64,000 nucleotides of DNA, taken from Apostichopus japonicus. Taxonomy: Eukaryota; Echinodermata; Holothuroidea; Aspidochirotida; Stichopodidae. The stretch lies in contig NC_092568.1 of NCBI RefSeq assembly GCF_037975245.1, forward strand, positions 19,871,001 through 19,935,000. Reading direction: 5' to 3'. The notes beneath the pieces were generated by a model, which saw nothing but the letters and a program-made list of their open reading frames with translations, made no database searches and was not told where the DNA came from. Positions 14,441 to 26,150 of this stretch are shown piece by piece (position 1 is the stretch's first letter; every line of letters begins with the position of its first letter). A program made the position numbers and the translations under genes.

Positions 14441-14930
14441 TTGTTTGATCCATCCATCCATCCATCCATCCATCCATCCATCCATCCATCCATCCATCCA
14501 TCCATCCGTCCGTCCGTCCGTCCGTCCGTCCGTCCGTCCGTCCGTCCGTCCGTCCGTCCGTCCGTCCGTCCGTCCGTCCGTCCGTCCGTCCGTCCGTCCG
14601 TCCGTCCGTCCGTCCGTCCGTCCGTCCGTCCGTCCGTCCGTCCGTCCGTCCGTCCGTCCGTCCGTCCGTCCGTCCGTCCGTCCGTCCGTCCGTCCGTCCG
14701 TCCGTCCGTCCGTCCGTCCGTCCGTCCGTCCGTCCGTCCGTCCGTCCGTCCGTCCGTCCGTCCGTCCGTCCGTCCGTCCGTCCGTCCGTCCGTCCGTCCG
14801 TCCGTCCGTCCGTCCGTCCGCCCGCCCGCCCGCCCACCCTTCCATCCATCCATCCATCCATCCATTCATTCATTCATTCATGCATCGTTCAGTCATTCGT
14901 TCGTTCGTTCTTTCATTCATTCATTCGCTG
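14441..14930. repeat. Compound tetranucleotide array (CCAT)n(CCGT)n(CCCG)n(CCAT)n(CATT)n
   Basis: About 15 CCAT units run to ~14506. They are followed by about 78 uninterrupted CCGT units to 14820, a few CCCG units, then CCAT, CATT and CGTT units. Every frame is open on both strands only because the period is 4; no gene is implied. Confidence 0.97.
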
Positions 14931-15826
14931 TTCTTAATTTATATGTTATTTTGATGGGATCATTTTCGATCACGAATTTTTGATTTAGAGTAGGCTTTCT
15001 ACACCATCGGTTTTTAAAAGTAAACTGGTTGTTGTTACTATCCGAATCAGTAGTATTTACTCACGTTCCATAAACTACTTAGATTGCAAATTTTGTATTC
15101 CGCGACATGTATAAACCTGAGACGTAACTAATGCGAGGGGAACGCTCCATTCTAACTGCTCCACTCATGTTATACCCCTTTTCACTCCAGCTCACCACCA
15201 GCTCATCAATAAAGCGGTTTAGATGCGGAACTAAAGAGAGATGTTTTACTTTTGTTTTAATTGGTAAGACCAAATCTTCGCTGACAACGATTAAACATAC
15301 ATACCTACTCACCCCCCCCCCCCCCCCGCCCCCGCAAAACTTAGCAAGCTGTTTCCCGATAGATTACTAATTTTCAATTTCTGTAAAGCTTATCCCGTAT
15401 TAGAAAAAAAAATCGAACAAGTCCCTGCCTGTGATTAACTTCTTAGAAGCAAGCCAATTCCCTCTCCTTTGGAACAAACTTGTGAAATTCGAACTATTCT
15501 AATTACTGTACTAAGGATTTATGTATTTTTTTTGGGAAGAATTTCTGAATACTGTAGCCGAAACTAGACCCTCAATTTGCCTATTTATAATGATTTCAAA
15601 ATGTGAGGATGGATTTTTAATTGGAGCCGAGTGACAATCAACGCGCAGCAATTATAGAAATTGCTGTGATTAATTGGAAGAGAGTGACAACGAGCTACAG
15701 TACCGCGTTTGTATATAAGCGCCCCATGTTTTACTCTTCCATAAATGCCGCTGATGTAGGTGGTGGTAACATATGGATAATTATGGAACGCGAAAAGGGA
15801 ACAAATTATTTTGTTGCTTAAACGAA

Positions 15827-16005
15827 GTTTGTTGTCGTCTAAACTAACGTTGTTACTGCTGTTTTACCATGTTACTGTTCAAACTCACGTTGATGCCTAA
15901 ACTTAAACATTGATGTTTAAACTCCCTTTGATGTATAAACTCACGTTGATGTATAAACGTACGATGCTATCTAAAGTTCCGTTGTTTTGTAAACTTAGTT
16001 GCTGT
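15827..16005 (+). repeat. Degenerate 18-20 bp minisatellite
   Basis: About nine units resembling GTTGATGTATAAACTCAC follow in tandem. Where the period is exactly 18 bases, an open frame repeats six residues (LMYKLT, LMYKRT), which is a consequence of the repeat rather than evidence of a gene. Confidence 0.75.
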
Positions 16006-17699
16006 CATCGGCGCTGCTCAACAATTGATCTCACGAAATTCAACAATCGTCATCAGTGCACGAGATACCTACTACTATTACAGGCTAGTGCCATAGTGGT
16101 ATTCGTAGCCAACACTATATGTTCTGTCTGAAATCTCAACAATGGAAAGGCTACTCTACAGTCTAGACTGCTCATATAAGCGAGTGGTCAATAACTTCGT
16201 TCGTGAAGGGGTCAATTTAAGAAATTAGTTACTTTACTGAATGAATATAGTAACCATACTGTTTTAAGTGTAATCCTCAAAGTTATTAGCTTGACTTGAT
16301 TAGATTAGCTTGGGATAGACGGAATTAGTCTATAAGCCTAGTTTATCCTATGTCATACCCTAGTGCTAGCTAGGCTTAGGCCTGATCGTCGTACAGTCAC
16401 TATACTGATAACCCTTAAAGCTAGTTAGGATAGGGCCTAGCTCTGTTGTATTAGTACTACTAAAGTACTACGTAGCTCAAGTTCTTTTTAATTCCGTGCT
16501 GCAGTGCACCAACAATTGAAGGACGCCACAATGCCTGTGCCATGTAACTAACTTTCACACCAACCCCCTAAAAACAATTCAGGCCTTGATAAATCTAAAA
16601 GCCACAATTGTGAGACAGGAAAATGAGGCCGCTTTGCCATTTTCAACGGTTGTCAAGTAATGTGTGTGTTACAACTGGGAATGAACGCAGTGAACATGTG
16701 CCCTCCGGACGCACTTTCCATAGGTTTCTTTTCTGCAACACAAAGTCAATTGGCATTTGCACATTTATCACAGTGTCTAATGGGCATTCGGTTGGCATTC
16801 GTTTTGGTGGGATTTGTTGCACCACCAGTGCGTTACGTCACAGAGTACGTGTTCGACTAACGACCAAATCACATGCATGGTTTTCTTTCCTTCCGTCAGT
16901 GGGTGGATATGAAGGTCTGTGTATGGATACATTGCAAGCTGTCCTGCTGCTTAACGGAAGAAATAATGTCTCGAAATATGGTCACTCTGCGTGACTTAAC
17001 GTTGTAAATTATTAGCATACCGATCGTCAACAAAGTTTTCTCGCTACACAGTTAATTCCATCTCGCAAAATAGTTGACAATATTATTGCAGATTTTCAAC
17101 CGATATCAGTAGGTTCCGGTCGTTAAAACCTACCGCATTATTTCCGTAAGGTTTGAATCTGATAAGTTATGGGTACGAGTACGGAGTCCGACCCACTAGG
17201 TATGACGTTCAGGCCCAACTATCACATTACAGCAATGATTAATGATAACATTGTGACATGCTCAGTAGAAAAAAAAAAGTTTAAAGAAACACTTCTGCAA
17301 AGAGTTACTTTAATTTTCATTTATATTTTGTCCAGGTTTGGTATAGTACCATCACTGCAATGTTGTGGAAGGTGGATCAGGCAAGAAGAAATGGTTTGAC
17401 ACTGAAACCTTGCAACTCAATGCCTATTTGTGAATGGAACACTTTCATTGCCAATTTTTCTATCCAACCTGTGTGAGTGTGTGAGGTAAAGTGGACAATA
17501 CAGAGCTTCTCCAAACAAGCTACGACTTAGGATCAAACTCTACACCCTCCCTTCTCAGCGTGCAGACCTACATGTGGAATGAAGGGAACACTGCAAGGGC
17601 TTGTCAGTGTCCTGATAAAATTCATCTCTCCATAACAATGTTTTGTACAATAATGAACATAAAAAGCCTCCTGTAACTCCTGTCCATGAAGTCTGCAAC

Positions 17700-17740
17700 T
17701 GTTTTATTACTATTATTGTTATTATTATTATTATTATTAA
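17700..17740. repeat. (ATT)n microsatellite
   Basis: Roughly twelve ATT units with two interruptions. Confidence 0.85.
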
Positions 17741-17943
17741 CTCCCTTTACAGCAGCAAGCAGAACGACTTCCGTTTTACGTACTCGTTATTTGGCAACAT
17801 TTAGTGCTGCAGCAGAATGACTAAAGCACTCCCCCAAAAGGCACACAGCGAGTAAGATTTATCCTCGTTTGACAATAATATTGCAGCAGAATTGTTTTCC
17901 TTCATATTTGGTCATTTTGTGACTGTAAATATTGTATATTAAT

Positions 17944-18245
17944 CGAATAAATTCGCTTGATTATTTTGGAAGCTGCTGGTGTCATAAGTGAATATAATCG
18001 ATGCATGCTCCTTTATTATTACGGATTCTTTGTTTGGCTGCGGTATTGTGAATGGAACACTTCTGGTGCGGAATTGCTCATCACAAACACCATTCGAATG
18101 ATTTCCGGTGTTTTAATTATTTATTGGAGGCAGGTCTGACAAGAGGGGTAGTCGGGGTAGGGGTGGTTGAGGGTAGACATACCTTGGTCAATTTGGGTCG
18201 CCCAGGAAAAGGTGTGGTAAGGAGGGTTTAAAGGATCTCATACCT
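17944..18245 (+). repeat. Dispersed repeat R1, copy downstream of transporter A
   Basis: It shares AATTATTACGGATTCTT-type sequence, a GGCAGGTCTGACA block and a G-rich stretch (TCGGGGTAGGGGTGG) with copies at 36040-36500 and 60668-61240, all in the same orientation. Origin unknown. Confidence 0.75.
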
Positions 18246-18259
18246 TTCAATAAAAAAAC

Positions 18260-18690
18260 AAAATTCGCATAGCACCTTCCATCGTTGCTAATAATCTCAA
18301 ATGTATTCCACTAAAACCATTTTGTACCAACAACATCACAGCACTTCACCACTGATAATGTGAAAACGATAAAGAGAAACGAAAGACAAAAGAAGATATA
18401 AAACATAGACATAAGACACCAATAAAGAGAAAATCGTAAAGCTTACAACAATCACGATCATGGAATTAGTAGGTTTCTAGTAATGTTTGTGTTTACAAGT
18501 TGTGTATGTACAACAACAAAATTAGCATATCACCTTCCATCGTTGCTTGCAATCTCAAACGCATTCCAGAAAAAAAATGAGCAAAAAGGAAACATTTGTG
18601 TGCGATTTGCGTCGTTAACAACAATTTCACAACACTTCACGAATATCATAAGAAAATGAGAAAACCTGTGTCGTTAAAATGTTTGTGTTT
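18260..18690 (+). repeat. Internal direct duplication in the flank of copy A
   Basis: The block AGCACCTTCCATCGTTGCTA at 18272 recurs as ATCACCTTCCATCGTTGCTT near 18530, followed in both by TCTCAAA and a CACTTCAC block, giving a period of about 255 bases. The first unit also occurs in the copy B flank at 36529-36640. Confidence 0.65.
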
Positions 18691-19014
18691 ATTACAAGTT
18701 GTGACTATGAGATAGCTAGATATATGGAAGTCTTCATATATTGAAGTGTTTGCTATATATCGTGTACTTGTGTATGCAATTATCTACGATTCATAACAAA
18801 ATATACGTCATTTTTTTCTGTAATGCCTAACAACAGGACTGGAATTGAGGGCTAATATATTTTAGACTGAAATACAGACAATAAGAAAAACAGAAAGAAT
18901 TTTCTTTGTTCTTCACTTTGCTCTGTCTTTTGAAACATTTCAAGAAAGGACCGTGCGTATATACATCGTGGTTTAGGTACACGGAGACTACTGAGGACAG
19001 AATTATATACAGAC

Positions 19015-19479
19015 TACTATAGATCTCTCATTTGTAAATCTAAAGTTACGAACATGGATATAGAATACAATGTTCTCAATAGTTAATGTGTAATCATTTC
19101 AATGTTGGGTTGCTATAACGAATGGCAGACTTTACCACTGACTCTTCTGAAAAACATAAAGATATAGACCCAAATTAATATTTTCTGAGGTGTACAAATC
19201 TATGGTTCCCGTTTACGTCAATTTATTACAATCAACTTAAATAGCACAAGGGGAAAACTCGTGGTTCGACTATATACCAAAGTAAGATAGAAAATTAATT
19301 GAAGTAATTATATCACGAAATTATATATCTTGTACGTTGATGAACACACCGCCTAAAAAATTATCATCCCGTCCTGTTACATGGATCATCTCACCATTAG
19401 AACATGTTATGATGCTCCCAACCCCACCCTCGTTCCTTGTGAAATCCATGTTTGTGATACCCGCCATAATCTACAACAT
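19015..19479 (-). other. 3' flank/UTR of copy A, shared with copies B and C
   Basis: Sequence from ATCTCTCATTTGTAAATCT (19021) to the stop is homologous to 44822-45116 plus 45704-45855 (copy C) and, in shortened form, to 36714-36967 (copy B). This shows that duplication included the 3' region. Transcript ends are not known. Confidence 0.7.
19222..19227 (-). terminator. Candidate poly(A) signal for copy A
   Basis: AATAAA on the minus strand lies about 255 bases after the stop, in the conserved 3' flank; the same hexamer is at 45020-45025 in copy C. Copy B lacks this segment. Position alone supports it. Confidence 0.35.
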
Positions 19480-21636
19480 TCATAGCTGGGTTGTCAACAG
19501 AGCTACGTCAACTGTCTTAGTTTCTCTTACGTCGTTATCGGTAAAGCGAATGGGACACTTGTCGCGAAGAGTTTGCGGTAACCTCTGACAAGCCTCAACT
19601 ACAAAAGGACTTAACAAATTGGCGTCCACCAAGTCTTTGCAAGGGAACAACAGACTGATTACGATTCCAACGAACAAACTCGACAGACAAGATACCACAG
19701 CGAAATAAAAAAATGAGATGGAGTAAAGCCTTGTTATACCGGTACGGCTGTCTTCCATGTCAAATGGCATGTTGGTAGCTATTGAATGGGAATCAGACGC
19801 AGTTAGGGTAGTCATTGTGGTGGTCGTAAAGATGAATGTATCGTTAACAGGACAACGATCATTCGATAAAGGGAGAGGGGTGGAGATAGGAGGGTATATG
19901 ACACTTCCTATTAGAATCCAAGTACCAATAAGGGCTCCCGTGATAATACCAGCTGTAGCACCATTTGTGTTCCCCCATGGTATTAGGATTCCTAACAAAA
20001 ACACGCCTGCCACAGCACCTCCGTGGGCCCCAATAAGGCCATGACCGAGCGGAATGACCATACTGCCTGCGACTGAAGCAAATCCTGCCATTAGCATGAA
20101 CATTAATCCACAAATAACTGATACCATTTTCATTATTTTAGTAAACTTTGCATCTGAAAGCTGCGGCCATAATTTCTTAATTCCTCCCTCCCCTACCACA
20201 GTTACAATGCCATTAATAGCGGTTGAGATGGTGCTTAGGGATGCACTACAGACCGCACTCACAATAAGACCTGTGAGCCCAGGAACACTTCTAAATACTT
20301 CGACTGCAAAGAAAGGTACAATTTGATCAGCTTTTGCAATAAAACCATTTTTAAGAGGATCGCACCGGAAGTAGAAAGCATAAATTACAATACCCGACAA
20401 GACTGCTAACATTTCCAGTACTGCCACTAAACATATCCCACAAAATGTTGCAATTTCAGCGCTCCTTAAATCTTTGCAGGTTAAGAACCTTTGAGCTTGA
20501 TTTTGATTGGTTCCCACATACGTCAACACAAGAAATATTCCGCCAATAGAAGTACTCCAGAAGGATAGTCTGATGGTAGGATCTGGACGAAAGTCAAAAG
20601 CGAATGTTCTGTTTCCCTCGATTGCCCTGGACCAAACCTCTTCGATTCCACCGACCTTTATACATCCCACAATAATAATAAGGATGAAACCGATCACCAT
20701 TATCGAGCTCTGGTGACGAGAAAAAGAAAGAAGAGAATAGGAGCATAAGAATTGTTAGAATGGCACCAAATACACGGATTTATGCCTGAAAATGGTTTTG
20801 CCGACAATTTTTTAAATCAGTTTACTATTTAGCGACGAGCCTTTTACAAGTACCTTTACTTTGTAGACACAATTATATGAAGGCTTTCCCATTGTTGATC
20901 CAAACATTGTCGTCTAGATTTCCCCTGGTCAAATTTACAAAATACCCATCAATAATTCCTTATATCTTAGACAAGATGCCTAATTACTGTAAAGAGGATA
21001 GTTTCTTTCCCCCATTTCCCTGCATATATTAATGTGACCGAAATATGTATTTTAAGTTAATTTCACCTGAATGACGTCATTCCAGACAACGGCTTTGATC
21101 CCACCAATGGTACTGTAGAATGTCGAGATTATCCCCACAGCCAAGATCGATCCAAACAAACTGATACCAGTCACAGCATTCAACGCCAATGCTGGTGCGT
21201 AAACGACCACACCGAGTATCAACAAAGTCGACAAAAGCTGAATAAACATCGCGATGTATCTCACAATTCTATTAAACCGTCTCTCTAAATATTCATAAAT
21301 GCTTGTTATTTTCAAATTGTATAAAACTGGGCAAAAAACAAAGCTGACGATAACTGCTGACAGTATGCGACCAAATATTGTTTGCCAGAAGGCTGGACCA
21401 TAGACGTAACTTAAAGCAGGTGTACCGATAAACGTTACTGCCGAAACAATACTAACGGCTAGGGATACGGCCACCGGTAACGGATGCATGGAACGATTAG
21501 CTAAGAAATATTCTTTAGATGTTCGTTGACGTCCTTTAAAGGCTGCATGGTAGAGGCCAACGAAGGCCGATATCATCAAAAGAAACACAAACACAACATA
21601 ATCAGTAGCAGATAGAAGATGAGTCGATGTTGCCAT
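19480..21636 (-). CDS. SLC5A8-like: Sodium-coupled monocarboxylate transporter, copy A (intact, two exons)
   Basis: Exon 1 is 21067-21636 (190 codons) and exon 2 is 19480-20709 (409 codons plus TGA), joined across a phase-0 GT/AG intron to give 599 aa; human SLC5A8 is about 610. The product is a plasma-membrane Na+ symporter of the SSS family, expected to import lactate, butyrate or similar monocarboxylates. Visible family marks: hydrophobic segments from residue 12 to 545 matching a 13-TM fold; TSIYEYLERRFNR at 111-123; VYAPALALN at 145-153; the exon-1 end VVWNDVIQ, matching the vertebrate WTDVFQ region; TNQNQAQRF at 257-265; and CSASLSTISTAIN at 344-356, the Ser/Thr-rich Na+-site helix. N479 (NDT) is a candidate glycosylation site. 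The tail ends TQL, a class I PDZ ligand. The start ATG has A at -3 and G at +4. SLC5A12 or SLC5A6 could be closer orthologues; the substrate is inferred. Confidence 0.93.
20710..21066 (-). other. Intron of copy A, related to the copy D intron
   Basis: This is a 357-bp intron with donor CAG|GTGAAA and acceptor ...TCGTCACCAG|AGC on the minus strand. Its reverse complement aligns along most of its length with the copy D intron at 56174-56594, including the acceptor pyrimidine tract. It is unrelated to the introns of copies B and C. Confidence 0.9.
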
Positions 21637-22125
21637 GTTTTCAGTTCCACTTCAGCCAGTTTTGTAAATGATATAGAACAGATTTTCTAATTATATTTAA
21701 ACATTTCGATTTTATAACATTAATATTTGGAACTAAATGCTACATTAACTTTAATTCTAGTCAGATACGAACGTACCGTTGGCGTGTTTGTTACCATGAA
21801 GTATGGTTATTAAATAAAATTCAACCAATATACGTATATCTGACAAATTTATGTATTTTTATCACTGACGATGCATTCTGAATATTTTGTTATGATACCA
21901 GCATTAGTTGATCCACTTAGACTATATATGTTCCATCTTCGATTTGACAAAATTAATATTTCAAATTAAATGCTACATTATCTTTAATTCTTAGACAGAT
22001 ACAAATATACCGTTCGGTGTGTGTGCACCATGCAGTATGGTTATTAATTGAAATGCAACAAATAGCTACGTATATCTGACAAATTTATGTACTTTCATCA
22101 ATGATAATGAATAGAATTTTTACTA
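21637..22125 (-). promoter_or_regulatory. 5' flank of copy A, containing a ~248-bp tandem duplication
   Basis: This flank is near-identical to 40588-41095 (copy B) and in part to 48565-48818 (copy C). Two units, about 21695-21870 and 21943-22110, share AATGCTACATTA, TTTAATTCT, ATACCGTT/GTACCGTT and ACGTATATCTGACAAATTTA blocks. A TATAAAA lies at 21710-21716, 74 bases before the ATG; copies B and C have TGTAAAA there. A promoter role is inferred from position. Confidence 0.45.
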
Positions 22126-22128
22126 ATA

Positions 22129-22207
22129 TTATATATATATATATAACTAAATATAAAAAATATATTATTATTATATATTAAATATATATATATATACATG
22201 TTATTAT

Positions 22208-22295
<88 letters not shown>

Positions 22296-22300
22296 TATAT
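22129..22300. repeat. (TA)n tract bounding the 5' flank of copy A
   Basis: TA-rich tract of about 170 bases between the duplicated flank and the foldback element. Confidence 0.93.
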
Positions 22301-22348
22301 CAGTACGGTAGTTAGTGCCGTACCAAGCCGCCAGGTAGTGATTTTTTA

Positions 22349-22903
22349 CCCAGCGCGGTAAAGGCCATCATTTGCATACCTTGCTTCTCATTGGCTGGGT
22401 CATGAACTTTTGATGCTGAATTTTTCAAATTGGGAAGTTCTTGCATGCTTTGTACGCGTGTGTGTATGTACATGTACATACCGGTGCACTTTGATTAAAA
22501 AAAAAATCTTTGCTTTTGCGCGGACTTGCTTGTGTACATGCACAACCATAAGTTCGTAAAACAATACTGCGACCATAGACTGTTAGTGTACACGTCTCAT
22601 TATAGTAGCTGTTCTTCTTTGAAGGTAAGGATTACTTATCCAAATAAATTTTAAACTGATAGACTCTTATTCTTGAGCATAGACTTTGCATACATATATA
22701 TATATATATAGAATACTCAAACGCGTACGTTCTGCTGCTGGTCTGTTTTCTTTTCTGAGTGTAGCAAACTGGCCTTGCAAAAAGTGGTATGTGATGAGCG
22801 ATTCTGTGCAGCTGCTGATTATTGCTATTGTAATGAAGCTTATGCATACGGAGGCCAGCCAATGGGAGCGAGGTATGCAAATCTTGGCCTTTACCGCGCT
22901 GGG
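22349..22903. mobile_element. ~555-bp foldback element with 50-bp inverted arms
   Basis: The left arm 22349-22398 and right arm 22855-22903 are about 90 percent inverted copies, both beginning CCCAGCGCGGTAAAGGCCA and ending ATTGGCTGG. Each arm carries an ATTTGCAT octamer and a CCAAT box. The true outer ends may lie further out, since weak similarity (AGTGCCG) continues beyond the arms. No transposase frame and no clear target duplication were found. Confidence 0.6.
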
Positions 22904-23777
22904 AAATACAAATTCGCAGCCCGGCACTTGCTTGCGCTAGTTGAGTTTCTGGTGTCACAACAAGGCACGTGTTTATCACGTTATCCGATTAGACGAATCA
23001 CAGCCATCTTGTTTACAACCGGATAGGTCAACCACTCTATGTATATGGCTCTGCTACTAACGACTAATAAAATTGATTATAGTGTGTACACGTATAAACG
23101 CGACCTTTTTTAGTCACCACCGACTACTGAATATAACTGTATTTGTAACAGTAGTTGTCTGTCAATGTCGCTTCTCCTGACAACGAACAAGTGAAACGAT
23201 TTATTTATTTGTTCACGACCAATTATTCAAATTGATTTAAACATAGTTGCGGTGTTCGGCCGAATGTGTCCCAACATTTGATGGTGCTAACACAAAGAAA
23301 AATATGTCTGCTTCAAAATTACTGTTTTGTGGTAGTTATTGTAAATCTATCATGGGCCACTTAAGCATGTTAAGGGCAAGATCGATAACAGGTTGATAGG
23401 ATTCTTGCGAGACCAAAGAAAAAGATAAACTTTTGCTACACTTCCAAAATTTATAATTTTCGGATTTTCTTATCATTTTTCACCATTGAAAAACCGGTAG
23501 CAAATGGAGAACAAAACGCATATACTTCTATGCTTATGAACCTGCAACGATGACCGAATTAAGGTAAGTTTATAAGGAATATAGTTCTGCAAATACAACC
23601 TTCCCCGCCGAACCTTTTCGTCAAAATGGCAACAAACAATGGCATGAAAGTAGTCATAAATAGGTAACCGGCATGTATGAGCATCAGGTTGTATGTATGG
23701 GTGTATGTATGTATGTATGTATGTATGTATGTGTGCGTGTATGCGTGTATGTATGTATGCGGATATATGTATGTATA

Positions 23778-23892
23778 TTAGATCCTCCTACAGGCAGGAA
23801 CTCGCGAAGAAGCCTCATTGGCTTATCAAAGCCGCAAGCTGACCGAAGTCAGTCTCTAACATTCATATTTAACGTCCATGATTATGAATTGT
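23778..23892 (-). mobile_element. tRNA-derived SINE, family 1, head-truncated
   Basis: Only the 3' half of the family remains, from CAATTCATAATCATGGACG to AGGAGGATCTAA on the minus strand. It is followed by a long (CATA)n tail at 23693-23777. The tRNA head is missing, as expected for incomplete reverse transcription. Confidence 0.8.
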
Positions 23893-25634
23893 CCAGACCT
23901 TGACTGCTTGAATGATCCAGATCTTGACTTCAATCAACCGGGCAGCAAACAAATCAATGTATAAAGACAATTAGTTTGTATTTTTGGTATATGTATATTA
24001 TATGATATTTTTCTCAAAGTCCAAATTTCATCATGGCTATTGCCATGGCAGCAGCCCTAACTAGGGATGACTTACCTGATTATGATTAGTTTCACCAGGG
24101 CAGCTTCAAATATATATACTGAGACACTATCGTTGTGCTTTAAGGTTATTTTATTACAAAGATATGACATATTCTAAAATTCCAAGTTTTCATGAATGTG
24201 TTGCCATGGCAACAGCGCTGGTGGCCACACAAACCATTAATTTAATGGCAAACAAGCAGATTGTGATAGCTGAGGGGCCTAGCTAACCGAAAAACATGAT
24301 GGGGTGAAATCCATAAGAAAAATATGGTTTGGGTGAAAATCCCTAAGGGATTGGCTTTTCTTTTCTTTTTTCTTTTTCACTTTTTTTGGAGGGGGGGAGG
24401 GGTCTTTTGATGCGTTGCCCTATTTCGTGCTTCTACATCAGTCCTCGCTTTTGCTACCGTATTTTTTTACTCTCTTGTTCTCACGATATTTTCTTGATGA
24501 CAAGATATATTTGCGCCAAACTTTATAAAGTGAGCGTGACGCATTTGCGAGTTACCCAATGGTAATACCAGTTCCTAATACAGGACGATACCATGGTTAC
24601 ATACGGTTACCCAATTTACCTAGCTACGTTTAAAACTTTCATGCTTAAACCTGAACTAATGCTTTATGGAGATTTTAGCTGCTGATAGAGTAGACCATGT
24701 CAGAGTGTTGACTTGTATTGCACATATTAGCTATAAAAACATACAAACCCCGTCCTCGTCACTGTCCCTTCCTCATTGCCATTCAGTCTTTCAAAATGCA
24801 ACAATTGTAGACAACGTTGGCTGATAATAGATCAAAATTTGATATTTATAAAGATGATTCTAATATTTGTATTAAACTAAATACACACTTCGTATGTGTG
24901 GGAACACAGTCATTCGGGGGGGGGGGGGGGGCTATACACGCAAATACCGCAGTTTCAGAGGATAAATAAACACATCTAGTCATTTGCGGACTAAACAAAG
25001 TCTTGTAGTTGACGAATTCCCGATCCCGGTGTTTCCCAAAATTACTTGCATAAACTCAAAACCCTATGAACTATGTTTCGGGTTTCGAATTACTGTGCTA
25101 TTTCCAGCCATTCAGATCCCTATATAAGCTTAGTCACATGTAGTTAACGTGTTGACTTAATAAGTATTGTCCCTTCCACATTCAAAAAGGTCTTAAAATG
25201 TGAATAGGTACTGTTTGTTGAAATTTCAGGCTTAATCCCAGTTCATGATCGTTTGCATAGAATTTAGTTGAAAAGGGAGACAACTTACAGCAAGAACTCT
25301 CTTGCGAGCATAATCTTAAGCAAGCTCAGTTTGTGAATAAGAAGATTTCACGGAATCCGTTTTTCTTTCACTGCTTGCTTCGGAGTCATCGATAGTATCG
25401 GGGCATAAGCCTATTGTACATTTACGTCTTGTAAGGAAGGGACATTCTTACTGCTTGCTGCAATGTAAACAAACACAAGCGTGAGCTTCTTGTAAATAAA
25501 GATATTCAGATCCGTTGTTCTAATGAGAGTAAAACAGGATGAATAGAGATTTCGTTGAAGGCAGTGTCGTTCACTGTTACCAATAGATTGTATCCAACCG
25601 ACAATACCAATTTAAGCTCGTAGAAAGTTAACTC

Positions 25635-25700
25635 GTCAAATGGCTCAGAGGGTAGAGCAGTGGTCTGGTAACCCTGATGAACTGAGTTCGACTCCATCAA
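25635..25700 (+). mobile_element. tRNA-like SINE head, family 3
   Basis: The A-box-like TGGCTCAGAGG is at 25641-25651 and the B-box-like GAGTTCGACTCC at 25684-25695. No second copy was seen in the window, so this could be a degenerate tRNA relic instead. Confidence 0.5.
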
Positions 25701-25789
25701 TGATTATACAGTTTAAAAATTCTTTTGCTCTTTCATCAGTCCTCGCTGAAGTCTTCATATATTAATTCAACCATATAATTTACTAGCTG

Positions 25790-26150
25790 ATGTGGTGGCC
25801 GATGCTATAGAGGGTGACGAAAGACTCATTCCTCGTCGGTCGTGTAAATCGTGGCTAGGGTTCAAGACAGGCCTCTGGCGATAATACCTCTGGCTGTGGG
25901 ATGGTGCTTTTTTGTGGCCTAGGATCCCGTACCATGTCTCCCTTGTTGTCGCAAAAGAACCCGGGAGGATGCGCAGAGGGTCGGTCAAATCGACCAGAAG
26001 CGTAGTAGGTGGCGTGCGTGAATCCTTGCCTTTGGCCAGAGGTGGTGACATCTCTGCGACCGGCATGCTTGCAGCCACCGTCCACTGAATACGTGGCCTG
26101 ATGAGGCGCTATTCTCCTGAAAGTGAATCTACGGATGCCTTTAAGAGCCA
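25790..26150 (+). repeat. Dispersed repeat with a copy of its 3' part at 48973-49036
   Basis: The segment from GCGACCGGCATG (26058) through GAGGCGCTATTCTCC (26116) matches 48973-49036 with few changes. A B-box-like GGTTCAAGACA near 25859 suggests a SINE. An open frame on the minus strand here is a by-product of its higher GC content. Confidence 0.55.

Larger units (their letters stand above)
14931..17943. other. No recognised gene
   Basis: Holds the 18-bp minisatellite and several 60-120 codon open frames (16623-16994 is the longest), none with recognisable motifs or repeated-family support. A CTAG-rich patch lies at 16330-16445. An unrecognised lineage-specific exon cannot be excluded. Confidence 0.55.

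Noticed and set aside
14383-14983. Long open frames on both strands with HPSI/RPSV or TDGR repeats
   Set aside because: They are a direct consequence of a 4-base microsatellite that lacks stops in every frame.
16623-16994. 123-codon open frame as a gene
   Set aside because: No recognisable motif, overlapping frames equally open, and no second copy or splice support. It remains unclassified sequence.
19757-20326. Open frames antisense to transporter exon 2, recurring in all copies
   Set aside because: They recur only because the sense exon is conserved, and they lack independent features.
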